From contig JBBPFI010000004.1 in the NCBI GenBank assembly GCA_037974965.1, positions 1,674,001 to 1,738,000 on the forward strand: a DNA stretch of 64,000 nt, given 5' to 3'. Below the pieces are notes generated by a model, which was given only the letters and a program-made list of their open reading frames with translations, was not told where the DNA came from and searched no databases. Position 1 is the stretch's first letter. Every line of letters starts with the position of its first letter. A program made the position numbers and the translations under genes. This DNA comes from Dacryopinax spathularia (taxonomy: Eukaryota > Basidiomycota > Dacrymycetes > Dacrymycetales > Dacrymycetaceae). Below, one piece after another: positions 35,729-46,576 of the stretch.

Positions 35729-36894
35729 ATGAACACTTTCGTCTCGCGGTTTGCGCCTAGCACATCTGTGCTACCCCACTCGAAGGGCGCGTTGGCCGTT
35801 GAAGACGATGATGCGGAGTTCTCTGAGCTGACGTGGGGTTCGCAAGCCGGATTTGGCAACCTTGGAACTTCGGGCATCCCGTCATTCGAGGTGCCAAACC
35901 TACCAGATGTATGCGCATTTTTCGTACGATCTTACAAGGGGATCATGCTCATGACGATCTGCGCAGCCCTCTGCCTTCCTCCGTCTGCACACAGACGATT
36001 ACGCTGATCCCAACTGCCGCATCAAGATCCAACACGGTACAACCACCTTGGCGTTCCGCTTCAAGGGCGGTATCATCGTAGCCGTGGACTCCCGTGCTAC
36101 CGCTGGAAGCTACATTGCCTCTGGCACAGTTAAGAAGGTCATCGAAATTAACCCATATCTGCTGGGTTCGTTTCTATCCCTTGCAATGCTACGATGTGGA
36201 AGCTGACGCTGCGTCAGGTACCATGGCTGGAGGTGCTGCTGACTGTCAATACTGGGAGACCTACCTCGGTATTCAGTGTCGGCTACATGAGCTCAGGAAC
36301 CGGGAGCGGATCTCGGTTGCTGCTGCTAGCAAGTATTTGAGCAACCTTGTGTACTCATATAAGGGTATGGGGCTGAGCATGGGTACGATGATCTGTGGCT
36401 GGGACAAGACGGTATGCGCCTATTCACCAGCCTCTGTTAATGCGGTGCTGACCGAGTTGCAGGGTCCCGCACTCTTCTATGTTGACTCTGACGGTACTCG
36501 CCTGAAAGGTGATATCTTCTCTGTCGGCTCTGGGTCCACGTACGCGTATGGTGTACTCGACCAGGGCTACCACTGGGATCTGAGCGACGAGGACGCACAA
36601 GAGCTTGGGAGGAGAAGTATCTATGCCGCCGGGCATCGTGACGCTTTCTCCGGTAACAGCATCAACCTGTACCACGTAAAAGAGCAAGGCTGGGTGTTCC
36701 TTGGTAGGACCTCACCTCTATCTACCTTTCCTCTTAATTTCTGACCTCACATCGCAGGCAACTACGACGTTACCAAGATGCACTACGATGGACCGGGCAA
36801 CATCCCTGGGGCTCCGGCTGCAGGATACGGCTACGAGATCAGGACGGCGGGCAAGAGTGCGTCCGATGCAGATGCTATCGATACGTCTGCATAA
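35729..36894 (+). CDS. pre2: 20S proteasome subunit beta-5 (chymotrypsin-like)
   Basis: Catalytic beta5 subunit. The start [15 protein letters not shown] opens a propeptide of about 85 residues that contains [14 protein letters not shown]. Self-cleavage should occur in [13 protein letters not shown], which leaves the catalytic Thr; the following [21 protein letters not shown] contains the other beta5 residues. Next comes [18 protein letters not shown], then [37 protein letters not shown] and [17 protein letters not shown]. It ends DAIDTSA with TAA at 36892-36894. Five or so short introns. The 3' end faces the GH43 gene, 68 bp away. Confidence 0.96.
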
Positions 36895-36962
36895 ACCGCG
36901 AGTTATAATGATAAACGTCATTTCATTTCTGGCCTGGCACTCGAAGGTCAACTTGGTTACGA

Positions 36963-38981
36963 CTAAGGCTGACCGGGGAAGTCTCTCCAGCCGGAGTAGA
37001 TGAAGTTTGAGAAGTACGCAGGTGTCGTGCTATTGATCCCATTTCCAGTCGCGAACATGCCGATAATGGTCTATCAAGATCCGTCAGCGTCTGCTTTCCC
37101 TAAACGAACATAAAAGACGTACACCGACAAAGCCACCGCTGACTTGCGTAGCATCACCGCTCCCAATATTGTGCCACTCGCCTGATTCCGTTTCCGAATA
37201 GCTGAACAAATACCTGGACTCGTTTGGCGCCTGGACGCGCAGCGTAAGCTTAACAGGATCCGTATTCGAGCCGTTCAAGGGAAGAATCGTAGGCGTCGAT
37301 ATTGGGTCAACAGTTCCTTGATGTGTCGAGTTGACCGTTATGGTCCTGAGGCGGATGTACCGCGAGATATCTGATCCATTCCCTGCAGCGGGGTAGCCCT
37401 GTTGACTAGCAGTAGAAGCCGAGAGCGACACCACGCCAAGATCGAAATGCTGAGCCTGGTTAAGGAAGACTGTTAAGCCGGCTTCTTCGCCGTCGAGTTG
37501 CGGAGCGAATTCGAGGTCGACCATGGACTCGAACCGGACTTGAGTTTGCCTTCGGCCGACGAAGGTAGGGTTGCCGGTACGGCCGTCTGTGCCGGTGAGG
37601 TTACGCCAGCTGCCGAGGAGCGAGAGGGAGTACGGGTGTCCGTCCGGGGAGATGGCATACTTGGACGCATCGGGCAACCGGAGATGGAGGTAGTGTACCG
37701 GTAAGGTGGACCCAGGCGCGAACAGTTCCCATTCGTCTGCGCCAGCCAGGAAGCCTCCGGCTTGTTCGTATGCGAGCGATTCGCCATCGACGGCTGATTG
37801 GACGGCAGGAAGAGGACCTTCCATCTGCACATATGCACGCCCTGGTGTCGCGCCGTTGAATATCGGCCACTCGCCCGACCAGTCGACGGGGACCATGACG
37901 GTCTCTCTGCCCATGGGGAAGTTCTTCGTCCCGTTACGAGTCGCAAGTGCGACTGCCCAGTAGTTACCGTTGGTATCGTTGAATATATCGGTGTGTCCAA
38001 CCGTCTGGACTTGATCACGCTCGTCAGCCTTGCATAAGCCAAGATCTCAGGAAACTTACGATACAACGTCGTGTTGGCATTGGTCAGAACGGGGTTATGC
38101 TCATAGGGCACCCAAGGGCCAGTGATATTCTGCGCTCTCGCCATAGTAGCCATATGGTTCACCCCCGTGCCGCCCTCAGCAATGAGCAAATAATACCATC
38201 CATCCTTCTTATAAACATGTGGACCCTCGGGGGCAAGTCCACCGGTCCCGTTCCACATCATGATCGGATCTCCACTGAGACTCTTGCCGGTGGCCAGGTC
38301 GATCTGGTATTGCTGGATTTGGGGGTAGATCTGCCATGCGTGGCTGCCTTGCACCCAGACTTTGCCGTCGTCGTCCCAGAAGAGAGAGGTGTCGTACCCT
38401 GGGAAGTAGAAGTGGATGGGGTCCGACCAGCCGGAGGGGTTGCCGATCGGGTCGGGGTTGGTGAACAGGATCTGCACAGCTCGATCAGTTTCACTCATTG
38501 GTTGGATCGCGGCGAGATACATACATTATCCCAGCGAGACAAGTTCTGCTGCGACAAGTTGTCGTACACCAGGGTGGTAGTCACATAGAACGTGCCCTCA
38601 TGTTCCCGAATCGTAGCAGCCCAAACACCGCTCGTGCTGCCATTCGTATTCGCCAGACCCGGCAGCTGCTCCGGGCGAGAAATTACATTCCCTACCCGTC
38701 ATCAGCGCCGACCTCTCTCACTCCAGGGCAGAAGAATACGAACCAATCTGCTTGAAATGCTGCAGATCCCTCGAGGCGTAGATTGGCACACCAGGGAACG
38801 AGTTGAAAGACGAGTTGACGCAGTAGAACGTCCCGTTCACGCGTGTGCAGCTCGGGTCGGGTGAGAAACCAGGTATGATCGGGTTGATGTAGCTCTTCTG
38901 CGCTTGCCTAAGTCCGACTGAGGTCGAGCTTGCTAGAGTGCCTGCCGACGCGGCTAGAGCGGTCAGGGCGAAGCGTAGCAT
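36963..38981 (-). CDS. secreted glycoside hydrolase family 43 (xylosidase/arabinofuranosidase type)
   Basis: Secreted enzyme for plant hemicellulose. A signal peptide (MLRFALTALAASAGTLA) precedes the five-bladed propeller. The general base Asp lies in PIIPGFSPDPSCT, the pKa-setting Asp in PGYDTSLFWDDDGKVW and the acid Glu in LAPEGPHVYKKDGWYY. A C-terminal beta-sandwich of the GH43_C2 type begins around WSGEWPIFNGATPGRAYVQ and has SRYIRLRTITVNSTHQG. An intron after SGGFVG leads to a last exon TIIGMFATGNGINSTTP and then FIYSGWRDFPGQP with TAG at 36963-36965; without this splice the frame ends early at 37084. About 580 residues. Substrate (xylan or arabinan) not decided. Confidence 0.9.
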
Positions 38982-39532
38982 CCTGCTTGAGAGGTTAGCA
39001 GCATGATGGCCGCATATGGCAGATGTTACCGTATTTAAGCTGCCCAAAGTTCCAGAAGACGGCGCCGGCAGCGGGCCGGTGCCTTTGCGCTCAGTTGGAG
39101 CACATGATGCCATGCTTTTAACAGCAGTAGAGTTTGCGCGGGATCCAGAAGTCCAGACGAGAGAAGCACAAAGCATCCAGGGCAAAAGTTCGACCCGTTT
39201 CGCACGTACTTTCCACTTTTGGAGGACTCGCCCGCATTCCCCAGTTGGGGAAGGTGTGAATGTATGCGTTGATGGGCGAGATAACGCATGTTCGTTCGGA
39301 CTCCGTGCGGGGAAATGGAGAGTTTGGGGAGGGTGGGAAGAGAAGCGCGTGTTCGGGGTAGCTTTTCGCCGCCGCGACGGGCGGGAGCAATAGGGTTGGA
39401 GTGGATCGGGATAACGGAGACATGAACAAGGCGGGATCGTCAGACAGCCTGCGGCTTCGACTCAGTACGATTAGATGAACCTGCTATGCCTAACCTATCT
39501 CTCTTCACCCACAGCCGGAAGCCCAGCACCGA
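38982..39532. other. promoter of the GH43 gene and cct4 3' flank
   Basis: 551 bp with no gene. It lies upstream of the minus-strand GH43 start and downstream of the cct4 stop. No TATA box seen near the GH43 start. Confidence 0.45.
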
Positions 39533-41326
39533 TCACCGCGTCAAATGGAAATCATCCACCTTCAACAACAGCGCCGCCGTCTCCGTCGCCAACTCAATAG
39601 CGCTCGTCGACACCAGCAGCGGCTGGACAACATCTTCCTCCAGGATATTACTAATCAGGCCCTTCCTCACATTGATACCTGCATTCACTTCCCCCAGAGC
39701 GTGTCTGTTCCGGAGCTCAGTGACGATCGCGATCGGGTTCAGGCCCGCGTTCTCCGCTAGAGTGGTGGGGATCACTTCGAGGGACTCGGCGTAGGCGGCG
39801 AAACAGTAGGCTTCCATGCCTTTGAGGGTTTGGGCGTATTGGGCGAGTTGGCGGGAGACGTGGATCTCGGGGGCGCCGCCGCCTGCTATCAGGGCACGTT
39901 TCTTGACGAGACAGCGGACGACACAGAGCGCGTCGTGTAATCTACACATGTGCGTGTGAGCTCCACAAGGCAGGAAGGGTAAGGCAGAAGAACGTACGAC
40001 CGCTCGCTCTCCTCCAGGACGACATTGTTCGCACCCATGCACAGCACGGACACCGTCTTCCCACCTCCCTTAATCCCGGTAATCTTGACCACCTTCGCGC
40101 CCGCATGCTCCCCCTCCTCCACAAGATCCGCACTAGCCAGCTTATCCTCCGTGAACTGCTCCACATCCGCCACGGGCTTGCACCCCAGACTCTTTGCAAG
40201 CCACTCAATCTCGTCCCTCTCCACGTCCTTCACCACCATGATCTTGAGCTTGGCGAGGAAATGAAGCGACATATCCGTCACCGCGTCCCTCAGGATCGAT
40301 TTCTGGATCAAGAGGACATTACATCCAGCCTTCTTGATCTTCTTGCACAGGTTCAGGATGTACTGTCGTTCCTCCTTGAGGATCCGGTCCATCTGCCGAT
40401 AATCATTCACGACAATCTGGTTGTCCATGTCTGGCTTTGGCGAAGAGAGTTGGAACTGGATCAACCCGATCTTGGCTTTCTCCATCCGTGTCGGCCCGGA
40501 TTGGGAGGTGATCGCGTTCTGGTTAAGAACGACGCCTTCGATCAGCTCGGTGTCCTCGATCGTGCCGCCGACCTTTTTGACGATGCGGATGTCGCGCAGA
40601 TCAACGTTGGAGGAGGTGGGGGTGATGAGGCGGGTGACGGCGGAGACGGCGATAGGAGCAAGGATGGAGGAGTATTGGGAGACGATCTGTATGCCTGATG
40701 AGTATCCTGTACCCCAGTTACAAGATAGACGCATGTACGCACTTTGGAGTTCAGCGAGGTGCTTGCTGCCCTTAGCAGAGAATTCCGGTCCTTCATATCG
40801 ACGGGCGTGGAGATCTCCGTCAAGTACTCAACGGCCTTCTGGCTCGCCCTCTGAAAGCTCTCCGCGATGATCGTCGGATGGATGCCCTTCTCGAGCAACT
40901 TTTCTGCTGCATTCAGGAAAGATCCACACAGGACGACGACAGATGTCGTTCCGTCGCCTGCTTCTATGTCCTGTGCGTGGGAGAGGTCGACGAGCATCTT
41001 TGCTGCGGGGTGGAGGACGGCGAGGTGGCTGAGGATTGTTGCGCCGTCGTTCGTGACGATGACTTCTCCGCTTGAGGTTTGGATCATCTTGTCCATTCCT
41101 TTTGGGCCAAGGGATGTTCGTACGGCATCGGCAATGGCTATTCATAAGTAAGTCTCCCATGGCTCTGCAACGCCGGACAGTGGTACTCACCCTTGGCGGC
41201 AGTCATGTTGCTCAGCCTGACCTCCATCGGCTTGCTCTTGTCGCTAAAGCTCTTATTCGCCCCAGTCCCCACTCGGGCTGGTAGAGCAGCGGCCGGTGAT
41301 GGACCCACAGCAGCAGTCGTAGCCAT
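39533..41326 (-). CDS. cct4: T-complex chaperonin subunit delta
   Basis: One of the eight subunits of the cytosolic TRiC/CCT ring that folds actin, tubulin and WD-repeat proteins. The start at 41326 reads [15 protein letters not shown], with [14 protein letters not shown] next, then [20 protein letters not shown], the ATP-site motifs TNDGATIL and [12 protein letters not shown], and [18 protein letters not shown]. The delta-type apical domain has [19 protein letters not shown] and [20 protein letters not shown]. The equatorial end has [21 protein letters not shown] and [19 protein letters not shown], closing DDFHLTR and TGA at 39533-39535. About 535 residues, full length. Divergent from ufd1. 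Confidence 0.95.
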
Positions 41327-41673
41327 CTCTACAGAAACCTAGCAAGCAAGATGGAAGGAGACGAGGATGAAGAGCGAGTATATGCGCCTAGAGAGTCCCT
41401 GCTCGGTGTGTGCCCTTCACGCTCTGCGGAGGGAGGACGCGTTACTTTTCGCGAATTTGGTCCCGGCTATGAAGAAGGCGGAGGCATTCGAGTGAGAGCG
41501 GGCGACATTCAATGACGCGTCACCATCGCTGGTGACTGATTCCTACACCCAACCCAAAGCATTCATCTTCTCCTGCTCCTCTCCTCCTGGCTCTTCCTTC
41601 TACTCTCGTCCGTGCTTTCTTGCTCTCTACCATCATCACTGTATAATACCAACATACCAATAAAGAACTAATC
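41327..41673. promoter_or_regulatory. shared divergent promoter of cct4 and ufd1
   Basis: 347 bp between the two starts, so both promoters lie here. At 41448-41455 TTCGCGAA gives two inverted heat-shock pentamers (TTCnnGAA), and a third, imperfect unit follows. GAAGAAGG lies at about 41472-41479. Both genes serve protein folding and turnover, so heat-shock control of the pair is a fair inference. Confidence 0.5.
41448..41455. promoter_or_regulatory. possible heat-shock element
   Basis: TTCGCGAA, two perfect nTTCn/nGAAn units head to tail, about 120 bp from the cct4 start and 220 bp from the ufd1 start. Confidence 0.4.
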
Positions 41674-43250
41674 ATGGTATGCACCACTCGTCACTCGTCC
41701 TACCAGGCAGACTAAGCTGACACACCATACCTCCACAGAGCTTCAACGGCTTCGACTCGGACGAAGAAGACCAACACGGTCAACAACCCCACATTCCCCA
41801 AGGCTTCGGCGGTGGATTCCCAGGGATGTTCGCCCAACTCGCAGGGATGGGCGGGCCAGGCGGAGGGCTGATGCCCATGCCTCCTTGGGCTGCGGGGGGG
41901 AGCATGCCCCGCCCCCCCGCGAGGGCGTTCGACGAGTACTATAAGGCTTATTCGGTTGCTATGCTCAACCAACGAGAGCGAGCGAACGTGAGCTATGGCG
42001 GAAAGAGTGCGTCTTCTGCCTTCGCTTTTGCTTGGGGGTCGTATGCTGATAGAGCGGACAGTTATCATGCCCCCTTCTGCACTGGCCAACCTCACGAGAC
42101 TGGATATCGAGGCACCCTGGATGTTCCAGCTTCGCAACCCTTCCAACGCCGCCGCATCGACCCACGCCGGTGTCCTCGAGTTCATCGCCGACGAAGGCTG
42201 CGTCTATCTCCCGTACTGGATGATGAAGACCCTCCGGTTGAACGAAGGCGACGCGATCCGGGTCACTGGCGCCCTCCTGCCCAAAGGAACGCTCGTGAAG
42301 CTCCAAGCCCAGACGGTCGATTTCCTGGAAGTTTCTGAGCCGAAAGCTGTCCTTGAACAGGCCTTCCGGAATTATTCGGCCCTCACTGTTGGGGATATCA
42401 TCGAGATCTCCTATAACGCCCTTACGTTCGAGCTGCTCGTGATGGAAGTCCAGCCGCCAGGAGCAGCAATAAACATCATCGATGTCGACCTCAGCGTCGA
42501 GTTCGCTCCTCCAAAGGGGTACGTCGAGCCCGAACGGCCCGCGCCCAAGCCAGTGCCAACAATGGCAAGCAAGCTAGGGATCGATACGGCCAAGCAGGAG
42601 AAACCGACGGACGGTGGAGGAACAGGGTTCGAGGCGTTTAAGGGGATGGGACAGGCGCTCAATGGGAGGAGGACGAAGGGGAAGGGGAAAGCGGGACGGA
42701 AGATCCAGGAAGTGGACGAGTTTAGCAAGATTATCCGGACGGAGTACGTCCTTCTCTTCTCTTCTCTCTTCGTCTCTTTACTTATTACTCCTTATCTTCT
42801 TCCTTCCATCTCTCCTGTTCCCTTCTCTATATTAAGCGTGAGACTAACCTCCCGCACAGTAAGCCAAAGATGATGACAGCCGACACGATAGACGCAGACC
42901 GTAAAGTCCCCGCCGCACTGACCCTCCCGCCCGGCAGACTCTTCTTCGGCTACCCCGTCGTCCCTCTCCGCTCCCGCCAGGCAGAGGCAGGCGACTCGAA
43001 CGCAAGTGCTGTCAATGCTGGTGCGGGGGAGCTGCCGAGCTTCCCGGGAGGGCAGGGGCAGACGTTAAGCGGGAGGAGGCCGAGGGGCGAGAATCGGCCA
43101 CCGGCGGCTGGTTCTGCCAGTGCGAGTGGGAGTGGGAGTGGGAGTGGGAGTGCAGCAGCGCAAGGGGAGAAGAAAGAGGGAGAAGAGAAGTGGAAGGGGA
43201 AGGGGAGGAGTCTGGGCGGTGGGAAGAGGGAGGTGATCGAGCTGGATTGA
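41674..43250 (+). CDS. ufd1: ubiquitin fusion degradation protein 1
   Basis: Cofactor that, with Npl4, brings Cdc48 to ubiquitinated proteins, as in ER-associated degradation. The first exon is only the ATG at 41674-41676, followed at once by a GTATGC intron; exon 2 starts SFNGFDSDEEDQ. The UFD1 fold has FDEYYKAYSVAMLN, GGK then VIMPPSALANLTRLDIE, PWMFQLRNP, CVYLPYWMMKTLRLNEGD, ALTVGDIIEISYN and VDLSVEFAPPKGYVEPERP. The C-terminal half is Gly/Lys/Ser-rich, with a GSGSGSG run coded by a GGGAGT repeat near 43125-43155, and ends KREVIELD with TGA. The N-terminal Gly/Pro-rich extension is longer than in yeast. Confidence 0.95.
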
Positions 43251-43775
43251 GCAGTGCAGCCCGTGGGCGGCTTCTTGAGAGCGGAGAGCAACAACCTTGC
43301 GAGTTGCTTGAGCAACTATAGATGTACGATAATGGCATGTCTTTCACGCTTTTCCCCTTTGTCCACCTCTTTCACCGAACCTATTGCCTCGATCGACGTT
43401 GCGGCCGTAGCAAAGCAGAGAGAGGCTTTTGCAAGCGCCATGTAAGGGGAGGTCTAGGTCATAACCATTCTGAGCTATAGCTACACACGCATCTAACGCG
43501 CGACAGGGGCGGACTGCATCACGACGATCAAATCAGAGGAGAAGACGGGAAAGCGTCCAGGTACGTCAACAAGAGTTCAAAAGCGCAAAAGTGAAAAAAA
43601 ACAAAAAAAGTGAAGACATGAGGGTAGTAAAGGGGTATGTGCATGCGTGAGGGTCGTGTATCGTCTACGTAAGGTTGCAGAAGAGAAAAGTCGGGAGCGT
43701 CCATGCGGCGGTTCAGCGTAAAGTAGGTGGGAGCGCAACAAAGAAAGACAAGAAAGGGAGCTCGGGCCGGTTTGG
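43251..43775. other. convergent intergenic region
   Basis: 525 bp between the ufd1 stop and the GH26 stop. It has an A-rich stretch at about 43592-43610. No gene seen. Confidence 0.5.
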
Positions 43776-45253
43776 TTAGTCCCAGAAGAGCGTCGGACTA
43801 GTCGGCATCGCCAGCCTATACGGCGTCGCCCTCACCGGTGTAGGCTGGGGCATCGGTACCTGCGCCGGCACCTGCGCCCCGCCCGACACCGTATTCGCCC
43901 AAAGATACCGTCCCTGCTCGACCCCCGCCAAATCTTCCCTAAACGCCTGCAACACCTCGCTCGCACTCGTTATCCTAAAGTCCCGTAAAGTGGAAATCCC
44001 GCCGTCCGTCTCGACTTTTTCCCATTCGAACAGCATGAGAAGCTTCAGACGGGGGTAGGTGGAGAGGAAGGTGGTGTTGGTGTGCGCAGCGCGCCACCAG
44101 GCTTGTTCGACGGAGGTGTGGGAGGGCTCGGCGTAGTTTGGCGGGAGTTGGGTTTGGTTCCAGTGCCAGGCTGCGCCCCTGGACACACGTTCAGCTCGGA
44201 ACATGCGGGAGAGTAGAACAGAGCAGGAGAAGGAGGAGGAAGAAAGACGTACGACTCCGAAAACATGCACGGCTTCGTCTGACAATACCTCTCATAAAAC
44301 GGCGTATACAGCACCGGCTGCACATTCTCCTCCAGCCCCGGGGGCGCATACCCCGTCAGAGCCGCCTCGAGCGTCCCAGGGCCCGGAACAACATTGTACG
44401 AATTCGGATAGACGCCCTTATAGTAATAACTCACTCCTGCCCAGTCGACGTATTCGTCCCCCGGGTAGTAGGGCGCAAACGCATCGTCGTCGGCTGTATA
44501 CTGCCCGTCCCCATTGGTGTCCAGCAGCTGTCGATCCGTTTCGTTGGCGACCATATCCGGCGTTATGGAGTATGGGTAGCCAGGGCTGGCGTTGGGAGAC
44601 CAGACGAGCGCGCAGCTGGGGCAGGAGGTCTTGATGAATGAATGCATTGTCCGCCAGGTGGAGATGAAGGCAGAGGGCTGGATGCCCCAGGGGTCCCAGT
44701 TGCCGTTCATTTCGGGCGCGAAACGGAGGAAGACGGCGCGCCCGGCTAGGACGTAGGATTGGAGTTGGACGCCGAGGGCGGCCCACTGCCGTACTTCGTT
44801 AGCATGCTCTTTCCTGATGCTGGAAGGATGAAGATGGCAGAAGAGAGATGTGCGGAGGAGCAGACAGAAGAAGAGGAGAGGAGAGACGGGGGAAAGAGAC
44901 AGACGCACATCCTGATCCCTAATAGCCGCAAACCCCTTTTCAGGATAAACAGTGACATAAACGCCCGCATCCGTCCCTGTCTCCCATACCAAACTAGCAT
45001 TAACAATCCCCCCTTCCCCCGTCGTCTGGTCCAGATCATCAAGCGGGATATTCTGGGCGAACTGGAACCACGCTGCGTTTTGTCCCAGCCGCTGGTTGAA
45101 GGCGAGGGGGGAGTCGGAGGACGTGTCGAGCCAGGCGCCGAGGTAGAGGGTGTTGTCGGGGGGCTCGTTGAGGGCTAGGGAGGGTTGGGCGGCCGTGAGT
45201 GGGAGGAGGGGGAGGAGGAGAGAGAGGAGGGGGAGGAGGGGGAGGGGGAGCAT
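43776..45253 (-). CDS. secreted GH26-like glycoside hydrolase
   Basis: Probable secreted endo-mannanase-like enzyme. A long Leu/Pro signal peptide (MLPLPLLPLLSLLLPLLPLT) is coded by a GGGGAGGAGG-type repeat. Then come NTLYLGAWLDTSSDSPLAF, VWETGTDAGVYVTVYP, WAALGVQLQSYVLAGRAVF, and the acid/base Glu in RFAPEMNGNWDPWG, where His before Glu is replaced by Pro. YVDWAGVSYYYKG and the second Glu in KPCMFSES follow. The last exon has AWHWNQTQLPPNYAEP, LKLLMLFEWEKVETDGG and ends AMPTSPTLFWD with TAA at 43776-43778. About 430 residues. The His change means the substrate may differ from mannan. Confidence 0.78.
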
Positions 45254-46576
45254 GGTGGGTGATTAGGCGGGGGAGTCGATACGCAGACAGAGAGGAGGTG
45301 GGGGGAAAGAAATGAAAAGGAAGAAGGGAAGGGGAGAACAAGGAGAGAAAAAGACAAGCGAGGACAACCAACGCAACCGTAGCAGAGACCCAGAGCGAGC
45401 GGCGAGCGAGCAAAACCGAGTGATCGGTACTCGCACCCATCGCATATATCGTCGCGGTCGCGAGGAGCCCACACGAGCGAGAAGAGCAAGAAGAAGCAAG
45501 AAGAGATGATGGCACATCGACGTACTCGCCGCGCGATGACGTTCACGGCAAATCGTCACCCGGGACTTGGGGGCGCTTGCCCGAGGGAGCGATATCGCTG
45601 ATATGCTCAAAATGATAACAATGATGCTGCGATGCAAGGGAGAGAGGATAGCCAGCGGGTTGTAGGATGCATCTTCTAGCCCGCAAGAAGGACGGGAGAG
45701 GCTTATCACCCCTTTCTTTGAGAGGCACGTTCGTAGATTCCTCACGTCTTCGCGTCGTACTTCGCTCCACGCCACATACCAGACAAGCGCTGTTCGCCTC
45801 CCGCCCCCAAGGCTCAAACACCCATCGCGCAAGATAGCCAGCACACCAAACAACCATAAATCGCAGACCGGCAGCTCGGGAGGCCCGGTGTGAGGATGAT
45901 CCAAAGCGGACGTCAGCCTCAGTCAAGTAACACGTCTCAGTCCCGTCCGGCGCACTGTCGCATGCGCAGAGGAACCAAAGAAAAAAGCCAGCAAATTCCA
46001 GTCTAGCCTGATCGACTTCTTTCTTCCTTCCCACAAGGTCCGTAGGGAGTCACATTCCAGTGCATCATCACCATCACCATCACCACCATCGGGGCGCGTT
46101 CGGGCGGACACAAAAAGAAGCTCCTGGGCGTTCCTTATTAGAAACCAGGCACGTGCGCATGACGGCACCCACTGCACCCGCTCGCCACCTTCCCCGTCGG
46201 TCCAGGCCAGGGCTGTTCAATTGTCGGTCGTAAGAAGTCGGAAGCGAGGTTAATCCGGCTCGACTCCGATCGGCATTTGGGGGAGGATTAGGTAAGCCTC
46301 CATCCGCCTGAAAGCCGTTTCTGGCTGAATCGGAGAGTGGAAGGGCTTGCAAACCAACAGCGGATTTCCACGCACTGAGCAGGAGCAAACCAAGGGGCAA
46401 AGGGATTCAGTCGGACACGTTTAGTGCCGCCGTGTCATCGGCATCCCACCCACCTTCAGAAGTGCTCAGCTCAGCAAAGCCCTGAAAAACGGGCTTTTGA
46501 CTCCCTGTACTATCTTTGCTCTTGTTCAGACGGTCGCGCCTTCCTCTTTCCCTCATCGCGCAATCCTCAGCCCGAG
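45254..46576. promoter_or_regulatory. divergent region between GH26-like and ABCC genes
   Basis: 1.32 kb between start codons on opposite strands. It has a CAC/ATC trinucleotide run at about 46063-46089. The part next to 46577 is the ABC transporter leader. Open frames up to about 210 codons on the minus strand overlap the GH26-like gene 5' flank but have no domain. Confidence 0.5.
46063..46089. repeat. trinucleotide microsatellite (CAT/CAC)
   Basis: A tract of CAT, CAC and ATC units in the divergent promoter, with few interruptions. Confidence 0.7.

Noticed and set aside
40105-40698. 197-codon open frame opposite cct4
   Set aside because: Antisense shadow of the chaperonin exon; charged low-complexity product.
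45263-45904. 213-codon open frame upstream of the GH26-like start
   Set aside because: No domain; part of it repeats the GC-rich composition of the signal-peptide region, and no splice joins it to the GH26 frame.
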